Shown in pieces: positions 25,278-34,728 of a DNA stretch of 64,000 bases (the stretch's first letter is position 1; each line of letters starts with the position of its first letter). This stretch comes from Halorussus halobius (GTDB taxonomy: Archaea > Halobacteriota > Halobacteria > Halobacteriales > Haladaptataceae), in contig NZ_ML219773.1 in the NCBI RefSeq assembly GCF_004765805.1, positions 248,001 to 312,000 of the forward strand. Reading direction: 5' to 3'. The notes under the pieces are model-generated. The model saw nothing but the letters and a program-made list of their open reading frames with translations. It was not told the DNA's origin and did not search any database. Position numbers and translations under genes: made by a program.

Positions 25278-25442
25278 ATGCGGTGTCACTACTGCGACCG
25301 GGACGCGTCGTTCGCCCCCGAACTGAACGGCGTCAGGGTGGGACTCTGTGACGTGCACTTCCGCGAGCAGTTCGAGTACCTCGCGGAGACCGACGCGCTG
25401 GCGTACCTCCGGCAGGAACTCGACGTCGACCGGACGGAGTAG
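25278..25442 (+). CDS. DUF6757-like small zinc protein
   Basis: 54 residues. CHYC at 3-6 and CDVHF at 24-28 form a CxxC/CxxH zinc-finger pattern, followed by an acidic helix (REQFEYLAETDALAYLRQELDVD). It looks like a family I recall as DUF6757, found across haloarchaea. A TATA-like CTAAATCC lies about 30 bases upstream. Function unknown. Confidence 0.7.
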   Translation: MRCHYCDRDASFAPELNGVRVGLCDVHFREQFEYLAETDALAYLRQELDVDRTE

Positions 25443-25484
25443 CCGCCCGCGACGTTCCCGGCCGTGCGGAAGAAGGGGGTCTCG

Positions 25485-25837
<353 letters not shown>

Positions 25838-25965
25838 CGGTCCTCCACTTAAGCGTGGCGGTGGCGGCGGTTAGTTTAGGCCGGGCTAAAAACGCGTGAC
25901 GGGGAGGAATTGCGGCGTTCGCCCCCGAACGTGCTCACCGGGGTTTAAGTAGTGGGCTCGCCGCG

Positions 25966-26214
25966 CTACTCGCGCATCTCGCACCCCGGTTCCGGCGTCG
26001 GCCCGAACCGCCGCCACGCGACCCCCAGCGCGGCGACCGTCAGCACCGTCACTCCCACCTGTGCGACGCCCGCGCCGAGTCCGCCGGCCGCCGCGGTGCC
26101 GGCTACTGCGCTGCCGGCCACCGCCGCGCCGCCGACCGCGGTGGTGCCGACACAGCAGAGGCTCGCGACCCCGGCGAGTCCGAGGAGTCGCCACGGCGCG
26201 TCGCGGTCGGTCAC
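25966..26214 (-). CDS. Small Ala/Gly-rich two-helix membrane protein
   Basis: 82 residues with a GTG start at 26212-26214. Two hydrophobic segments (about 9-28 and 46-66) flank an Ala/Gly/Val run. A CC pair (residues 20-21) lies in the first helix, as in MerT-like small proteins, but other metal-binding residues are absent apart from a Cys near the C-terminus. No family assignment. No upstream ATG is available in frame nearby, so the GTG is provisional. It is divergent from the aldo/keto reductase. Confidence 0.5.
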   Translation of the reverse strand: MTDRDAPWRLLGLAGVASLCCVGTTAVGGAAVAGSAVAGTAAAGGLGAGVAQVGVTVLTVAALGVAWRRFGPTPEPGCEMRE

Positions 26215-26337
26215 GCGACCGGCTTCTCGCGCCGTGCCTATCGCTCTTTCGCCCCGCTCGGTGCGACCGGCGACCGACGCGAGAACGAGGTTGCCGACGC
26301 GCGTAGCTTTTTGCCCGTCCGACGACACCGTTCGGCC

Positions 26338-27132
26338 ATGCCGACGATTCCGAGTCCGGGCCTCGGCACCTCGGGCAACGACGACCCCGACCAGTGCGCC
26401 GAGACGCTCCGGACCGCGCTCGACGTCGGATATCGCCACGTCGACACGGCACAGATGTACGACAACGAGGCCGCGGTGGGCGAGGGCATCGCCGCCAGCG
26501 ACGTGCCCCGCGAGGAGGTGTTGCTCGCCACGAAGGTCCACCCGTCGAACCTCGCGCCCGAGGACGTGCGCGAGACGACCGACGAGAGCCTCGACAGGCT
26601 CGGCGTCGACGCCGTGGACCTGCTGTACGTCCACTGGCCGACCGGGGCCTACGACGCCGAGGCCACCCTTCCGGCGTTCGACGAGGCCCGCGACGCCGGG
26701 AAGACCCGCCACGTCGGGGTGAGCAACTTCACCGTGGACCTGCTGGAAGCGGCCGAAGACATTCTCGACGCCCCCATCGTCGCCAATCAGGTCGAGATGC
26801 ACCCGCTCCTTCCACAGGACGACCTGCTCGACTACTGCCGGGACCGCGATATCACCGTGGTCGCGTACGCGCCGCTGATGCAGGGCGAAGCGGGCGAGGT
26901 CGACGTGCTGGCCGACCTCGCCGACGAGTACGACGCCACGCCCGAGGCCGTCAGCCTCGCGTGGCTCGCCCAGCGCGAGGGCGTGGTCCCGATTCCGAAG
27001 GCTACGGGCGAGGCCCACCTCCGGGCAAACCTCGCCCCGCCCGAACTCACCGACGACGAGGTGGCGCGCATCGACGCTATCGACGAGCGCGAGCGCCTCA
27101 TCGACCCCGACGCGGCGGCGTGGAACCAGTAG
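26338..27132 (+). CDS. Aldo/keto reductase
   Basis: 264-residue NADPH-dependent aldo/keto reductase. Catalytic tetrad residues are visible: Asp in HVDTAQMYDNE, Tyr in QMYDNE, Lys in LLATKVHPSN and His in LLYVHWPTG. The cofactor-binding VGVSNFTVDLLEAA, NQVEMHPLLPQ and IPKATGEAHLRANL segments are intact. It is most like the 2,5-diketo-gluconate reductase subgroup; the substrate cannot be fixed. The ATG at 26338 fits the family start. It is convergent with the MOSC gene, one base apart. Confidence 0.92.
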   Translation: MPTIPSPGLGTSGNDDPDQCAETLRTALDVGYRHVDTAQMYDNEAAVGEGIAASDVPREEVLLATKVHPSNLAPEDVRETTDESLDRLGVDAVDLLYVHWPTGAYDAEATLPAFDEARDAGKTRHVGVSNFTVDLLEAAEDILDAPIVANQVEMHPLLPQDDLLDYCRDRDITVVAYAPLMQGEAGEVDVLADLADEYDATPEAVSLAWLAQREGVVPIPKATGEAHLRANLAPPELTDDEVARIDAIDERERLIDPDAAAWNQ

Positions 27133-27133
27133 G

Positions 27134-27571
27134 TCAGACGGGTTCGACCTCGTCGCCGACCGCGATCTCGCCCGACTCGACCACGTCGGCTTCGAGCCCG
27201 CCCCGGTGGACCAGCGCCGACACCGCGCCGTCCTCGGTGAGCGATTCGAGGTGGCCGCAGGGTTCACAGAGCGCGACGCCCTCGCAGACGACCTCGCCGA
27301 CCCGGAATCGCTCGCCCACGAGGTGGTTCAGCGCGACGTCGCGCGTGGTGACGTTGCGGCGGTGCGCGCCGTCGCGGAGGTCGACGCCGCCGTCGGCTGC
27401 CGCGTCGAGCGCTTCGGCTTCGATGAGGGTCAGGTCCGCGCCGTCGCCGCCGAAGTGGCGGTCGCCGCGAACGCCCTCGCCGGCGACCGTCTCGGCCGAC
27501 TCGACCGGTTCGGTGTCCGCGCCCGACTCGGGCGCGAGGTGGACGGCTTCGACGGTTCCGGTTCCGTTCAT
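27134..27571 (-). CDS. MOSC domain protein
   Basis: 145-residue MOSC (molybdenum cofactor sulfurase C-terminal) protein. The motif GVRGDRHFGGDGADLTLIEAEAL (33-55), RRNVTTRDVALNHLVGERFRVGEVVCEGVALCEPCGHLE with the conserved cysteine, and the C-terminal GGLEADVVESGEIAVGDEV are characteristic. These proteins carry activated sulfur or ligate Mo-cofactor-like groups. Target enzyme unknown. The start is ATG at 27569-27571. Confidence 0.88.
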   Translation of the reverse strand: MNGTGTVEAVHLAPESGADTEPVESAETVAGEGVRGDRHFGGDGADLTLIEAEALDAAADGGVDLRDGAHRRNVTTRDVALNHLVGERFRVGEVVCEGVALCEPCGHLESLTEDGAVSALVHRGGLEADVVESGEIAVGDEVEPV

Positions 27572-27704
27572 GCTCGCGGTGTGGAACCGAACGCTCTTAA
27601 TTCTCGCGCGTGGTTCCGCCGTAGCTCCCTGACAGCGTCGAGGCGAGTTCCCGTCGAACGGAATCGGATTGGTTGGGGAAGTGATGGCTCTGAAGAACAG
27701 TGGC

Positions 27705-27915
27705 GCTAGCTTCTGCCGAGGCAACTGAGAACCGCACCGCCCCGCAACCGCACTGCCCCGAAACTGCCCCGCAACCGCACCGCATCCGCCACCCGCAACC
27801 GCCCCGCACCGCGACCGCGAGCCTCACGCCTCCCCAGCCTCGGCGACCGCATAAAAGCGGTCGCCTCCCTCGCACGTTTTGGCGCGGCCACGAGGGCCGC
27901 GCCAGCGCGCGCCGG
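27705..27915 (+). repeat. Dispersed stem-loop element, copy C (complete)
   Basis: Begins with GCTAGCTTCTGCCGAGGC (27705), then an imperfect ACCGC tract (about 27730-27815), the box CCTCCCCAGCCTCG (27829-27842), a perfect 9-bp hairpin 27842-27850/27857-27865 (GGCGACCGC, loop ATAAAA) and a second 9-bp hairpin 27881-27889/27895-27903 (GGCGCGGCC, loop ACGAG). It occupies the 466-base gap between divergent MOSC and the 28038 gene, which otherwise holds nothing I can name. Stems differ from other copies but pair fully. Confidence 0.8.
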
Positions 27916-28037
27916 AGTGGGAAGACGAGTCGGCGAGCGCGCCGAACGCTCCCTCCGCGCACGATGCCCCGAACGCTCGCACTCCAGTTTCGACCGAATC
28001 AGACCAGTTTTGTACCCTCGGAGCCACACACCGACTC

Positions 28038-28625
28038 GTGCCGAGGTTCGAGTACCCCTGTCCCGACTGCCGGACGACGAGCAACCTCCACGGGGCCGAC
28101 TGCGAGTTCGAGGGCGCGTCGTGGGCCGACGTCGAGAAGGCCTACGCCGACGTCGTGGCGGTGCTGTCGGGCGGCCCGCTCCCCGAGGACGCGCTCCCCG
28201 AGGCGGTCCACGGCCGGTGGAGCAGCGTCCACCGCGCCGCGCTCGACCGCCTCCAGCACGAGCAGCGCGTGGTCGAGGACGGCGGACAACTCGAACTCCT
28301 GACCGCCGAGCAGTACAAGGAACACGTCACCGACCCCACCGTCGAGCCCATCAAGACGGTCGCTCGGAAGGGGTCGGTGCCGGGTGCCCACGACAACGCC
28401 GTGTTCGCCATGATAGCGTGGTACGAGATGGTCGGCCTCTCGTGGTCCGAGACCCGCGAGCGCGTGGTCGACTGGCTCCGGGAGACGGGAACGTGGACCA
28501 GAGGCGGGTTCGAGGAGTCCTCGCCCGAGGAACTGGTCGACAACAAGCGACACGTCTACGAGTCGGGCTACGGCTGGAAGGAGAAGGCCGAGGCAGCCAA
28601 GGCGGTCATCGACCGGAGCCTGTAG
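28038..28625 (+). CDS. Conserved haloarchaeal CxxC protein
   Basis: 195-residue protein starting with GTG. The N-terminus FEYPCPDCRTTSNLHGADCEF (4-24) is a short zinc-ribbon-like segment. The rest is helical, with KGSVPGAHDNAVFAMIAWYEMVGLSWSETRERVVDWLRETGTW and a final VYESGYGWKEKAEAAKAVI. The pattern resembles a haloarchaeal DUF, but I cannot name it reliably; some features (DNAVFAMIAWYEMVG, WSETRE) recall primase C-terminal or PriCT-like helical domains. Dispersed element C lies immediately upstream. Confidence 0.65.
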   Translation: MPRFEYPCPDCRTTSNLHGADCEFEGASWADVEKAYADVVAVLSGGPLPEDALPEAVHGRWSSVHRAALDRLQHEQRVVEDGGQLELLTAEQYKEHVTDPTVEPIKTVARKGSVPGAHDNAVFAMIAWYEMVGLSWSETRERVVDWLRETGTWTRGGFEESSPEELVDNKRHVYESGYGWKEKAEAAKAVIDRSL

Positions 28626-28760
28626 CCCGCGAGCGGGTCCCTTCGACTTTCGCACAGTCGCTGGCTCTGCAACTGTGCGTCCCCCCTTTTTGCGTCGGGT
28701 GTCGTCGCTCGAACCGTCAGCCGTACGGTCCCCGAATCTACGGCGGAACCCGACACTACG

Positions 28761-31313
28761 ATGGTACGAGACACACCCAAGCGAATCGTCGAATTCGTGA
28801 CGAACCACAACCGAATCGTCGTCGTCTTGCTGTTGCTGTTGACTGCCGGCGTCGCGGGCGGGGCCACCCGGCTCGAGATGCAAAACTCCGTCCAGCTCGA
28901 CAGCGATTCGGTCGGAGAGACGACGGTCGCACAGAAGAGCGAGTACATCGACGAACACTACGGTCAAGACGGGGAGGACTCGAACGACACGGCGTCCTCG
29001 ACGGTGTACGTCCGGGCCGAGGACGGGAACGCCCTCTCGAAGCAGTCGTTGCTCGACTCGCTGCGCTATCAGCGCGACGTTCGGACCAACGAGTCGGTCG
29101 CCGGCGCGCTCGCCGACGAGGGCGGCGTCCTCGGCGTGTCGAACGTCGTCGGCGCGCGGGCCGCGGGCGACCCGGACGCCGACCTCGACGCCCGGATAGA
29201 CGCGCTCGAAGCGCTGAGCGACGACGAGGTGGCCGACCTCGTCGCGGCGACGCTCTCCGAGGGGTCGTCGGCGCTCGAACTCATGCCGACCGACTACGAG
29301 CCAGGGAGCGCGACCGCCGAGAGCCGCCGGATGGTCTTCGAGTTCGAGGCCGCCGGCGACGGCACCGGAATGCCCGCCCCGCCTGCGGACGCACAGCGGG
29401 CGCTGTACGAGACGGCGGGCGAGTACGGGGCGGTCGACGACGGCACCGCTCGGGAGTACTTCACGATGGGGCAGTTCGCCTCTCAGTCGTACTACGAGCA
29501 GATGAACGCCGACGTCTTCGAGCTGATTTTGCCCGCCGCCCTGCTGTTCATCCTCGGCGTCCTCGGGTTCGCCTATCGCGACGTCGCCGACGTCGTCGTC
29601 GGCTTCGTGGGCGTGGTCGTCTCGGTGGTGTGGCTGTTCGGCGTCCTCGGCTGGCTCGGGATTCCGGCCGGGATGACAGTCATCCTCGGTCCCGTGTTGA
29701 TAACCGGCCTCGGAATCGACTACGGACTCCACGTCTTCATGCGGTACCGCGAGCAGCGCGGCCCCGAAGATGGCGTCCGCGAACCGATGAACCGCGCGCT
29801 GTCGTCGGTCGGGGTCGCGTTCGTGCTCGTCACGCTTACCACCGCCGTCGGCTTCCTCGCGAACCTCACCAGCCCCTTCGAGACGATACGGAACCTCGGC
29901 GTCGGCATCACGCTCGGCGTGGTCTCGGCGCTCGTGGTGTTCACGACGCTCGTCCCCGCGCTCAAGGTGAGCGTCGACGGACTGCTCGAACGCGTCGGCT
30001 TCGACCGGCGAAAGCCCGCGCTCGGCCACGGTCGCTACCTGCGCGCCGTCCTCGGTGCGGGCGTCACCGCTGCCCGGCGGGCCGCGCCGCTCGTCGTCGT
30101 GGTCGCGCTGGTCGCGGGCGCGGGCGGTGCGGTCGCGTGGACCGACGTCGACCGGCAGGCCTACCAGACCTCGACCGACGTCGCAGAGTGGAAGACCGAC
30201 CTCCCCGGGCCGCTGGCCTGGGACGCGACCGACGACCCGTACTACGCCAACCAGCAGTTCGTCCAGGAGGCCTACCAGTCGACCGACAGCGACCGCCGGC
30301 TGAGTTCCGTCCTGGTCGAGGGCGACGTGACCGACCCCGGGGCGCTCGACCGGGTCGCCGCGGGCGTCGCGGACGCCGAGCAACGCGACGTCGCGTTCGA
30401 GCGCGACGGGCGCGTCCGGGTCGTCTCGGTCCTGTCGGTCCTGGAGTCGGCGGCCGCCGAAGACGAGCAGTTCGCCGCGACGCTCCGCGAGGCCGACACC
30501 GACGGCGACGGCGTCCCCGACCGGAACGTCGAGGCGGTGTACGACGAGCTCTACGCGGCCGCGCCCGCGCAGGCCGCGCAGGTCCTCGAACGCACCGACG
30601 GCGAGTACCGGTCGCTCCGGATGCTCGTGCCGGTCGAAAAGGGGCTCGAAGTCGACGTCCGCGCGGAGGCGATGCACGGCGTCGCCGGTACCGTCGAGGA
30701 CGGCGGGGGTCTGACCGCCACGGCGGTCGGGCAGGCGACGTTCGCGAACGCCGAACTCGGTCAGCTGGCGGACGGCATCCTCCGGACGATGCTGATCGCG
30801 CTGGGGATCATCGGGGTCGTGCTCGCGGTCGTCTACCGGCTCACCGCGGGGAGCGCGACGCTGGGCGCGCTCACTGCCGTCCCCATCACGCTCGTCCTCG
30901 CGCTCGTCTTCGGCGGGATGTACCTCACCGGGACGCCGATCACGTTCGTCACCGCGCTGTTGATGAGTCTCGTCATCGGACTTGGCGTCGACTACAACAT
31001 CCACGTCAGCGACCGGTTCGCCCAGGAACTCGACCACGGACGCGACCCGGTGACCGCGCTGCGCACGGCCGTCACGGGGACCGGCGGTGCCCTGCTCGGT
31101 AGCACCCTCACGTCCGGCGGTGCCTTCGCCACCCTGCTGTTGCACGTGAGCCCGCAGATTCGCGGGTTCGGCGTGCTGGTGGTGCTCGGGCTGGCGCTGT
31201 CGTTCGTCGTGAGCGTCTACGTCTTCCCCAGCATCCTCCTGCTGTGGAGCCGTCGCGTCGGCGTGGCGTCGCTGGCCGACGGCGAGTCCGCAGCGACGAC
31301 CCCGAGCGACTGA
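28761..31313 (+). CDS. RND/MmpL-family transporter
   Basis: 850-residue membrane protein with the two-fold RND architecture: one N-terminal helix (about 15-35), an extracellular domain, five helices (250-410), helix 7 (435-455), a second large extracellular domain and five C-terminal helices (675-840). The conserved GLGIDYGLHVFMRYRE (first half) and GLGVDYNIHVSDRFAQEL (second half) hold the acidic residues for proton coupling in MmpL/HpnN-like exporters. Probably exports lipids or hydrophobic compounds. It is a single protein with no adaptor gene nearby. Confidence 0.9.
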   Translation: MVRDTPKRIVEFVTNHNRIVVVLLLLLTAGVAGGATRLEMQNSVQLDSDSVGETTVAQKSEYIDEHYGQDGEDSNDTASSTVYVRAEDGNALSKQSLLDSLRYQRDVRTNESVAGALADEGGVLGVSNVVGARAAGDPDADLDARIDALEALSDDEVADLVAATLSEGSSALELMPTDYEPGSATAESRRMVFEFEAAGDGTGMPAPPADAQRALYETAGEYGAVDDGTAREYFTMGQFASQSYYEQMNADVFELILPAALLFILGVLGFAYRDVADVVVGFVGVVVSVVWLFGVLGWLGIPAGMTVILGPVLITGLGIDYGLHVFMRYREQRGPEDGVREPMNRALSSVGVAFVLVTLTTAVGFLANLTSPFETIRNLGVGITLGVVSALVVFTTLVPALKVSVDGLLERVGFDRRKPALGHGRYLRAVLGAGVTAARRAAPLVVVVALVAGAGGAVAWTDVDRQAYQTSTDVAEWKTDLPGPLAWDATDDPYYANQQFVQEAYQSTDSDRRLSSVLVEGDVTDPGALDRVAAGVADAEQRDVAFERDGRVRVVSVLSVLESAAAEDEQFAATLREADTDGDGVPDRNVEAVYDELYAAAPAQAAQVLERTDGEYRSLRMLVPVEKGLEVDVRAEAMHGVAGTVEDGGGLTATAVGQATFANAELGQLADGILRTMLIALGIIGVVLAVVYRLTAGSATLGALTAVPITLVLALVFGGMYLTGTPITFVTALLMSLVIGLGVDYNIHVSDRFAQELDHGRDPVTALRTAVTGTGGALLGSTLTSGGAFATLLLHVSPQIRGFGVLVVLGLALSFVVSVYVFPSILLLWSRRVGVASLADGESAATTPSD

Positions 31314-31405
31314 CCGCTCGGGTGCCGTTCGTTTCCACTTCGGTCGCCGAAGGCGGCGCTACGGTCGAGCGGTCGAACGCGAGAATGACCGAAAGAACGG
31401 GCGTC

Positions 31406-32149
31406 TCAGTCGCTCTGAATCCGGGGCGCGAGCATGAACGTGACGTTGCCCTGGCCCTCCGCGATGTCGAAGTGGAGCTTGACCGGGAACTCCTCGCCGA
31501 GGTCGACCGTGACCTCGGCGTCGGTCGGGATGGCCTTGTTCATGTCCTTGAGGTAGTCGAGGCTAAAGAGCGACCGGGCGGGACCGGCGGTGAGGTCGAC
31601 GAGGTCCTCGCGGTCGAGTTCGAGGCGCACGTCGTCGGTGTCGCCTTCGGCTTCGACGACGAACGTCTCCTCGCCGTCGTCGACCGCCAGCGCGATGTGG
31701 TCGCTCACCATGTCGGCGGCCGTGACCGAGCGGTCGATGTCCGCGCCCTCGACCACGATCTCGGCCGGGAGGTCGAGGTCCGGGATGTCGGGCTCCTGCC
31801 GGATGGAGTCGGGGTCGATGAGCGCGAGCGTGTACTCCAGCCCGTCGATCTGGATGTGGAGTTTGCGGGTCTCCTCGTCGAGTTCGAAGTGGACCGGCTG
31901 GTCGCCGCTCGCCATCCCCGCGATGTCGTCGAGCCGGTCGAGGTTCACGCCGATGACGCCGCCGTCGGCCTCGTAGGACTCGAACGCCTCGGCCGAGAGG
32001 TCGAGGTCGACCATCCCGACGTTCGCGGGGTCGACCGCCCGGATGGCGAGTCCGTCCTCGTTGAGGTGGATTTTGCACTCGTCCACCAGCACGCCCACGG
32101 AGTCGATAGCGTCCTTGAGCGTGTCGGCGCTCACGATAGCCTTAAACAT
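31406..32149 (-). CDS. pcn: DNA polymerase sliding clamp (PCNA)
   Basis: 247-residue replication clamp that trimerises around DNA and tethers polymerases, ligase and nucleases. It opens [27 protein letters not shown], has [29 protein letters not shown], the interdomain connector [24 protein letters not shown], and ends in LAPRIQSD. Acidic surface replaces many usual lysines, as in other haloarchaeal PCNAs. A TATA-like box is 26-35 bases upstream. It is divergent from rlmE. Confidence 0.97.
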   Translation of the reverse strand: MFKAIVSADTLKDAIDSVGVLVDECKIHLNEDGLAIRAVDPANVGMVDLDLSAEAFESYEADGGVIGVNLDRLDDIAGMASGDQPVHFELDEETRKLHIQIDGLEYTLALIDPDSIRQEPDIPDLDLPAEIVVEGADIDRSVTAADMVSDHIALAVDDGEETFVVEAEGDTDDVRLELDREDLVDLTAGPARSLFSLDYLKDMNKAIPTDAEVTVDLGEEFPVKLHFDIAEGQGNVTFMLAPRIQSD

Positions 32150-32174
32150 CTTGGCAAGTGGTACGAACCCCCGG

Positions 32175-32184
32175 CATAAAAAGA
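32175..32184 (-). promoter_or_regulatory. pcn promoter
   Basis: Minus-strand TCTTTTTATG centred about 30 bases before the PCNA ATG. Confidence 0.5.
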
Positions 32185-32302
32185 CACTCGTTCGGGCGCG
32201 TGCGCGCGACGCGACCACAGCGACTCTTTCGCCGGATTCGGGCGCGTACGTGCATCGAACGAAGCGCGTAAACCCCTCGCCGGACTACCACCGTACAATC
32301 GA

Positions 32303-33067
32303 ATGAGCCACAAGGACCACTACTACAACAAGGCCAAACAGGAGGGGTACCGCTCGCGGTCGGCGTACAAACTCACGCAACTCGACCGCGAGGAGAACCT
32401 GCTCGGCGAGGGCAAGACCGTCGTGGACCTCGGCGCGGCCCCCGGCGGATGGTTACAGGTCGCCAGCGAGGCGGTCGGCGAGTCGGGCACCGTCGTCGGC
32501 GTGGACCTCCAGCGAATCGACCCCATCGACGGCGTCGAGACCGTTCGCGGGGACGTGACCGACGAGTCGACGAGGGAGGAGGTCCGCGAGGTCGCGGGCG
32601 ATTCGGTGGACGTCGTCCTCTCGGACATGGCTCCGAACATGACCGGCGAGTACAGCGTCGACCACGCCCGGTCGGTCCACCTCGCGCGACAGGCGTTCGA
32701 GACCGCCCTCGACGTGCTCGACTCGGGCGGGGACTTCGCCGTGAAGGTGTTCGAGGGCCGGGACCTCGACGACTTTCGGGACGACATCGACGAGGAGTTC
32801 CAGTACGTCCGGACGCTCGGCCCGGACGCCTCCCGGGACTCCTCGTCGGAGGTGTACCTCGTCGCCAAGGGGCGAACGACCGCGCCGGTCGACGAGGGCG
32901 ACACCGTCGAGGTCGAGGTCGTCGACGAGGGCTCGGAGGGCGACGGCGTGGCCAAGGTCGACGGCTACACGCTGTTCGTCCCCGGCGCTTCGGCGGGCGA
33001 GACGGTCGAAATCGAGGTCACCGAGGTCAAGCCCCGGTTCGGGTTCGCGGAACCGGTCGAGGAGTAG
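32303..33067 (+). CDS. rlmE: 23S rRNA 2'-O-ribose methyltransferase RlmE (FtsJ) with TRAM domain
   Basis: 254 residues. Residues 1-190 are the FtsJ methyltransferase: YYNKAKQEGYRSRSAYKL with the catalytic Lys, SAM motif DLGAAPGGWLQVA (42-54), DMAPNMTGEYSVDHARS with the catalytic Asp, AVKVFEGRDLDDF with the second Lys, and SSEVYLVAKG with the Glu. A C-terminal TRAM domain (about 195-254, DEGDTVEVEVVDEGSEGDGVAKVDGYTLFVPGA) is the archaeal addition and binds RNA. It methylates the U corresponding to E. coli U2552. Confidence 0.95.
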   Translation: MSHKDHYYNKAKQEGYRSRSAYKLTQLDREENLLGEGKTVVDLGAAPGGWLQVASEAVGESGTVVGVDLQRIDPIDGVETVRGDVTDESTREEVREVAGDSVDVVLSDMAPNMTGEYSVDHARSVHLARQAFETALDVLDSGGDFAVKVFEGRDLDDFRDDIDEEFQYVRTLGPDASRDSSSEVYLVAKGRTTAPVDEGDTVEVEVVDEGSEGDGVAKVDGYTLFVPGASAGETVEIEVTEVKPRFGFAEPVEE

Positions 33068-33121
33068 GCGCGCGCTCGGCCGCGGCTTTTCACGTCTCGA
33101 ACTGTCGAACAGTCGCGGGTG

Positions 33122-33339
33122 GCGCGCGACCGGGCGCGGCGCTCGTGCGCCGCGCCCGTCCGCGCGAGGTCCTCGGGAACGAGGTGACCGAGGGCTCGGC
33201 GGACGTGGTTTGTCCGCCGGTGGACGAGGACCGCGGGAGGTTGGGGAGGTGCGAGGCTCGCGGTTGCGGTAGCGGAGCAGTGCTGTGCGGTGGCGGGGCG
33301 GTGCTGTGCGGTTTCTCATCGGTCGAGGCAGAAGCTAGC
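33122..33339 (-). repeat. Dispersed stem-loop element, copy D (extended)
   Basis: Read on the minus strand: GCTAGC (33334-33339) with CTTCTGCC, ACCGC tract (about 33255-33315), box CCTCCCCAACCTC (33237-33249), then three hairpins: GGCGGA 33198-33203/33213-33218, CCTCGG 33171-33176/33188-33193, and the terminal 10-bp hairpin 33132-33141/33148-33157. It lies between the convergent rlmE and 33524 genes. It has two extra hairpins relative to copy C; one (GGCGGACAAACC) recurs in similar form in copy E-left. Confidence 0.78.
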
Positions 33340-33342
33340 GGT

Positions 33343-33447
33343 ACGCCGACGGAATCACTCGTCACGCCGACGGAATCACTCGTCACGCCAACGGAACCAC
33401 TCGTCACGCCGACGGGACCACTCGCGACGCCGATGGAACTCCCCGCT
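33343..33447. repeat. 21-bp tandem repeat
   Basis: Two exact units (33343-33363, 33364-33384), then two with 3-5 changes (33385-33405, 33406-33426) and a decayed fifth. The unit starts ACGCCGACGGAATCACTCGTC with one G/C exchange between copies. It starts three bases after the GCTAGC end of copy D. A 21-base period keeps all frames open, but neither strand shows a convincing start and the sequence lies downstream of the 33524 gene, so I treat it as non-coding. Confidence 0.85.
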
Positions 33448-33523
33448 CCGGCAGTACTCGTTCCGACCGACTCCCGACAGGACTCGTAGCGAACGCCGAC
33501 CGAACTGACCTCCTCGTTTCGTC

Positions 33524-33733
33524 TCACCGCGAAATCCAGCAGTAGGTCTGAATCGCGCCGAACAGGAGCGCGAACACGCCGTTCTCCACGAGCAGGAACA
33601 ACTGGGCCTGCGCCGGGTCGACCTCGCGGACGACCAGCAGCAGGACGCCGAACGCGGTCGCCAGCACGAGGTTGTACTTCGCCAGCGCCGACCAGCACGA
33701 CTGGTCGAGTTCGATGAGGCCGTCGCTACCCAT
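33524..33733 (-). CDS. Small two-helix membrane protein
   Basis: 69 residues with two hydrophobic helices (about 20-36 and 44-62) and short polar ends. The start MGSDGLIELDQSCWSALAKYN has an amphipathic lead. No family was recognised, but the composition and clean ATG support coding. It lies between the 21-bp repeat region and an SDR gene on the same strand. Confidence 0.6.
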   Translation of the reverse strand: MGSDGLIELDQSCWSALAKYNLVLATAFGVLLLVVREVDPAQAQLFLLVENGVFALLFGAIQTYCWISR

Positions 33734-33830
33734 GCAGGACGAATCGGCGCGGAGGCCGAAAAGCCGAGGGGGCGCGGTCGTGGGTCGCGCGCCGTGGCTC
33801 ACCCAGTGTTGGTCGTTCTGCCGTCCGTCG

Positions 33831-34607
33831 CTATCCGGTGTTGGTCATCCCGCCGTCGACCACCAGGCTCTCGCCGTTGACGTAGGACGAGAGGTCGCTG
33901 GCGAGGTAGAGCGCGGCGTCGGCGACCTCCTCGGGCTGGCCGAAGCGCCGCGACGGGATGGTCTGGAGGAAGCCCTCGCCCGACTCCGAGCCGACGATGG
34001 GCACGTCCTCGGTCGTCATCTCGGTCTCGATGAGTCCCGGGTGGATGGCGTTCACGCGGACGCCCTCGGGGCCGAGTTCCGCCGCGAGCGCGTACGTCAG
34101 CAGTCGGACCGCGCCCTTCGTCGTGGAGTAGGTGGCAAAGCCGGCGCTGCCCTCGAGGCCGGCGACGCTGGACATGTTGATGATGTTCCCGCCGCCGTTC
34201 TCGACCAGCTTCCGGGCGGCGTACTGCGCGCCGAAGTAGACGCCCTTCACGTTGATGTCCATCATCTGGTCGAACGCGTCCTCGCTGACCTCGGTGAACT
34301 CCTGTTCTCGGAAGATGCCGGCGTTGTTCACCATCACGTCGATGCCGCCGAACTCGTCGGCGGCGTCCACGGCGGCTTCGAGCTGGTCGAGGTTCGTGAC
34401 GTCGCACTCGACGTACGTGGCGTCGACGCCGTGGTCGTCCGCGACGAGTTCGTGGGTCGGTGTTCCGCCCTCGCGTGGCTCGGACTGGATGTCGGCCACG
34501 ACGATATTCGCCCCCTCCTCGGCGAACGTCTTCGCGATCTCGCGCCCGTTGCCGCTCGCACCGCCGGTGATGACTGCGGTCTGCCCGTCGAGTAGTTGTT
34601 CTGACAT
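33831..34607 (-). CDS. SDR family oxidoreductase
   Basis: 258-residue short-chain dehydrogenase/reductase. The Rossmann motif TGGASGNGREIA (15-26), NNAG, the catalytic Ser in INMSSVAGLEGS, and the YSTTK catalytic pair are all present, with PSRRFGQPEEVADAALYLASDLSSYVNGESLVVDGG at the C-terminus. Similar to glucose/3-oxoacyl dehydrogenases; substrate unknown. The ATG at 34605-34607 matches the family start. Confidence 0.92.
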   Translation of the reverse strand: MSEQLLDGQTAVITGGASGNGREIAKTFAEEGANIVVADIQSEPREGGTPTHELVADDHGVDATYVECDVTNLDQLEAAVDAADEFGGIDVMVNNAGIFREQEFTEVSEDAFDQMMDINVKGVYFGAQYAARKLVENGGGNIINMSSVAGLEGSAGFATYSTTKGAVRLLTYALAAELGPEGVRVNAIHPGLIETEMTTEDVPIVGSESGEGFLQTIPSRRFGQPEEVADAALYLASDLSSYVNGESLVVDGGMTNTG

Positions 34608-34728
34608 CGCAGACCGTGCTACGAGGGGAAGCCCCGTAAATGCCAGCAAAGCGGACATCCCGGTGACTTCCGTCCGGCGGGCGACCACTCGACCGCTGAC
34701 GAACGTCCGGAACGGTGGGCTCGTCCGG

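Noticed and set aside
27999..31145. Minus-strand open frame of more than 1000 codons opposite the RND transporter
   Set aside because: It is Arg/His/Asp-rich nonsense typical of the antisense of GC-rich coding sequence, covers several genes and has no domain or start context.
33090..33698. Minus-strand frame with SVGVTSD heptad repeats
   Set aside because: It runs across the stem-loop element and the 21-bp repeat and out of frame through the small membrane gene; the heptads only reflect the 21-base DNA period.
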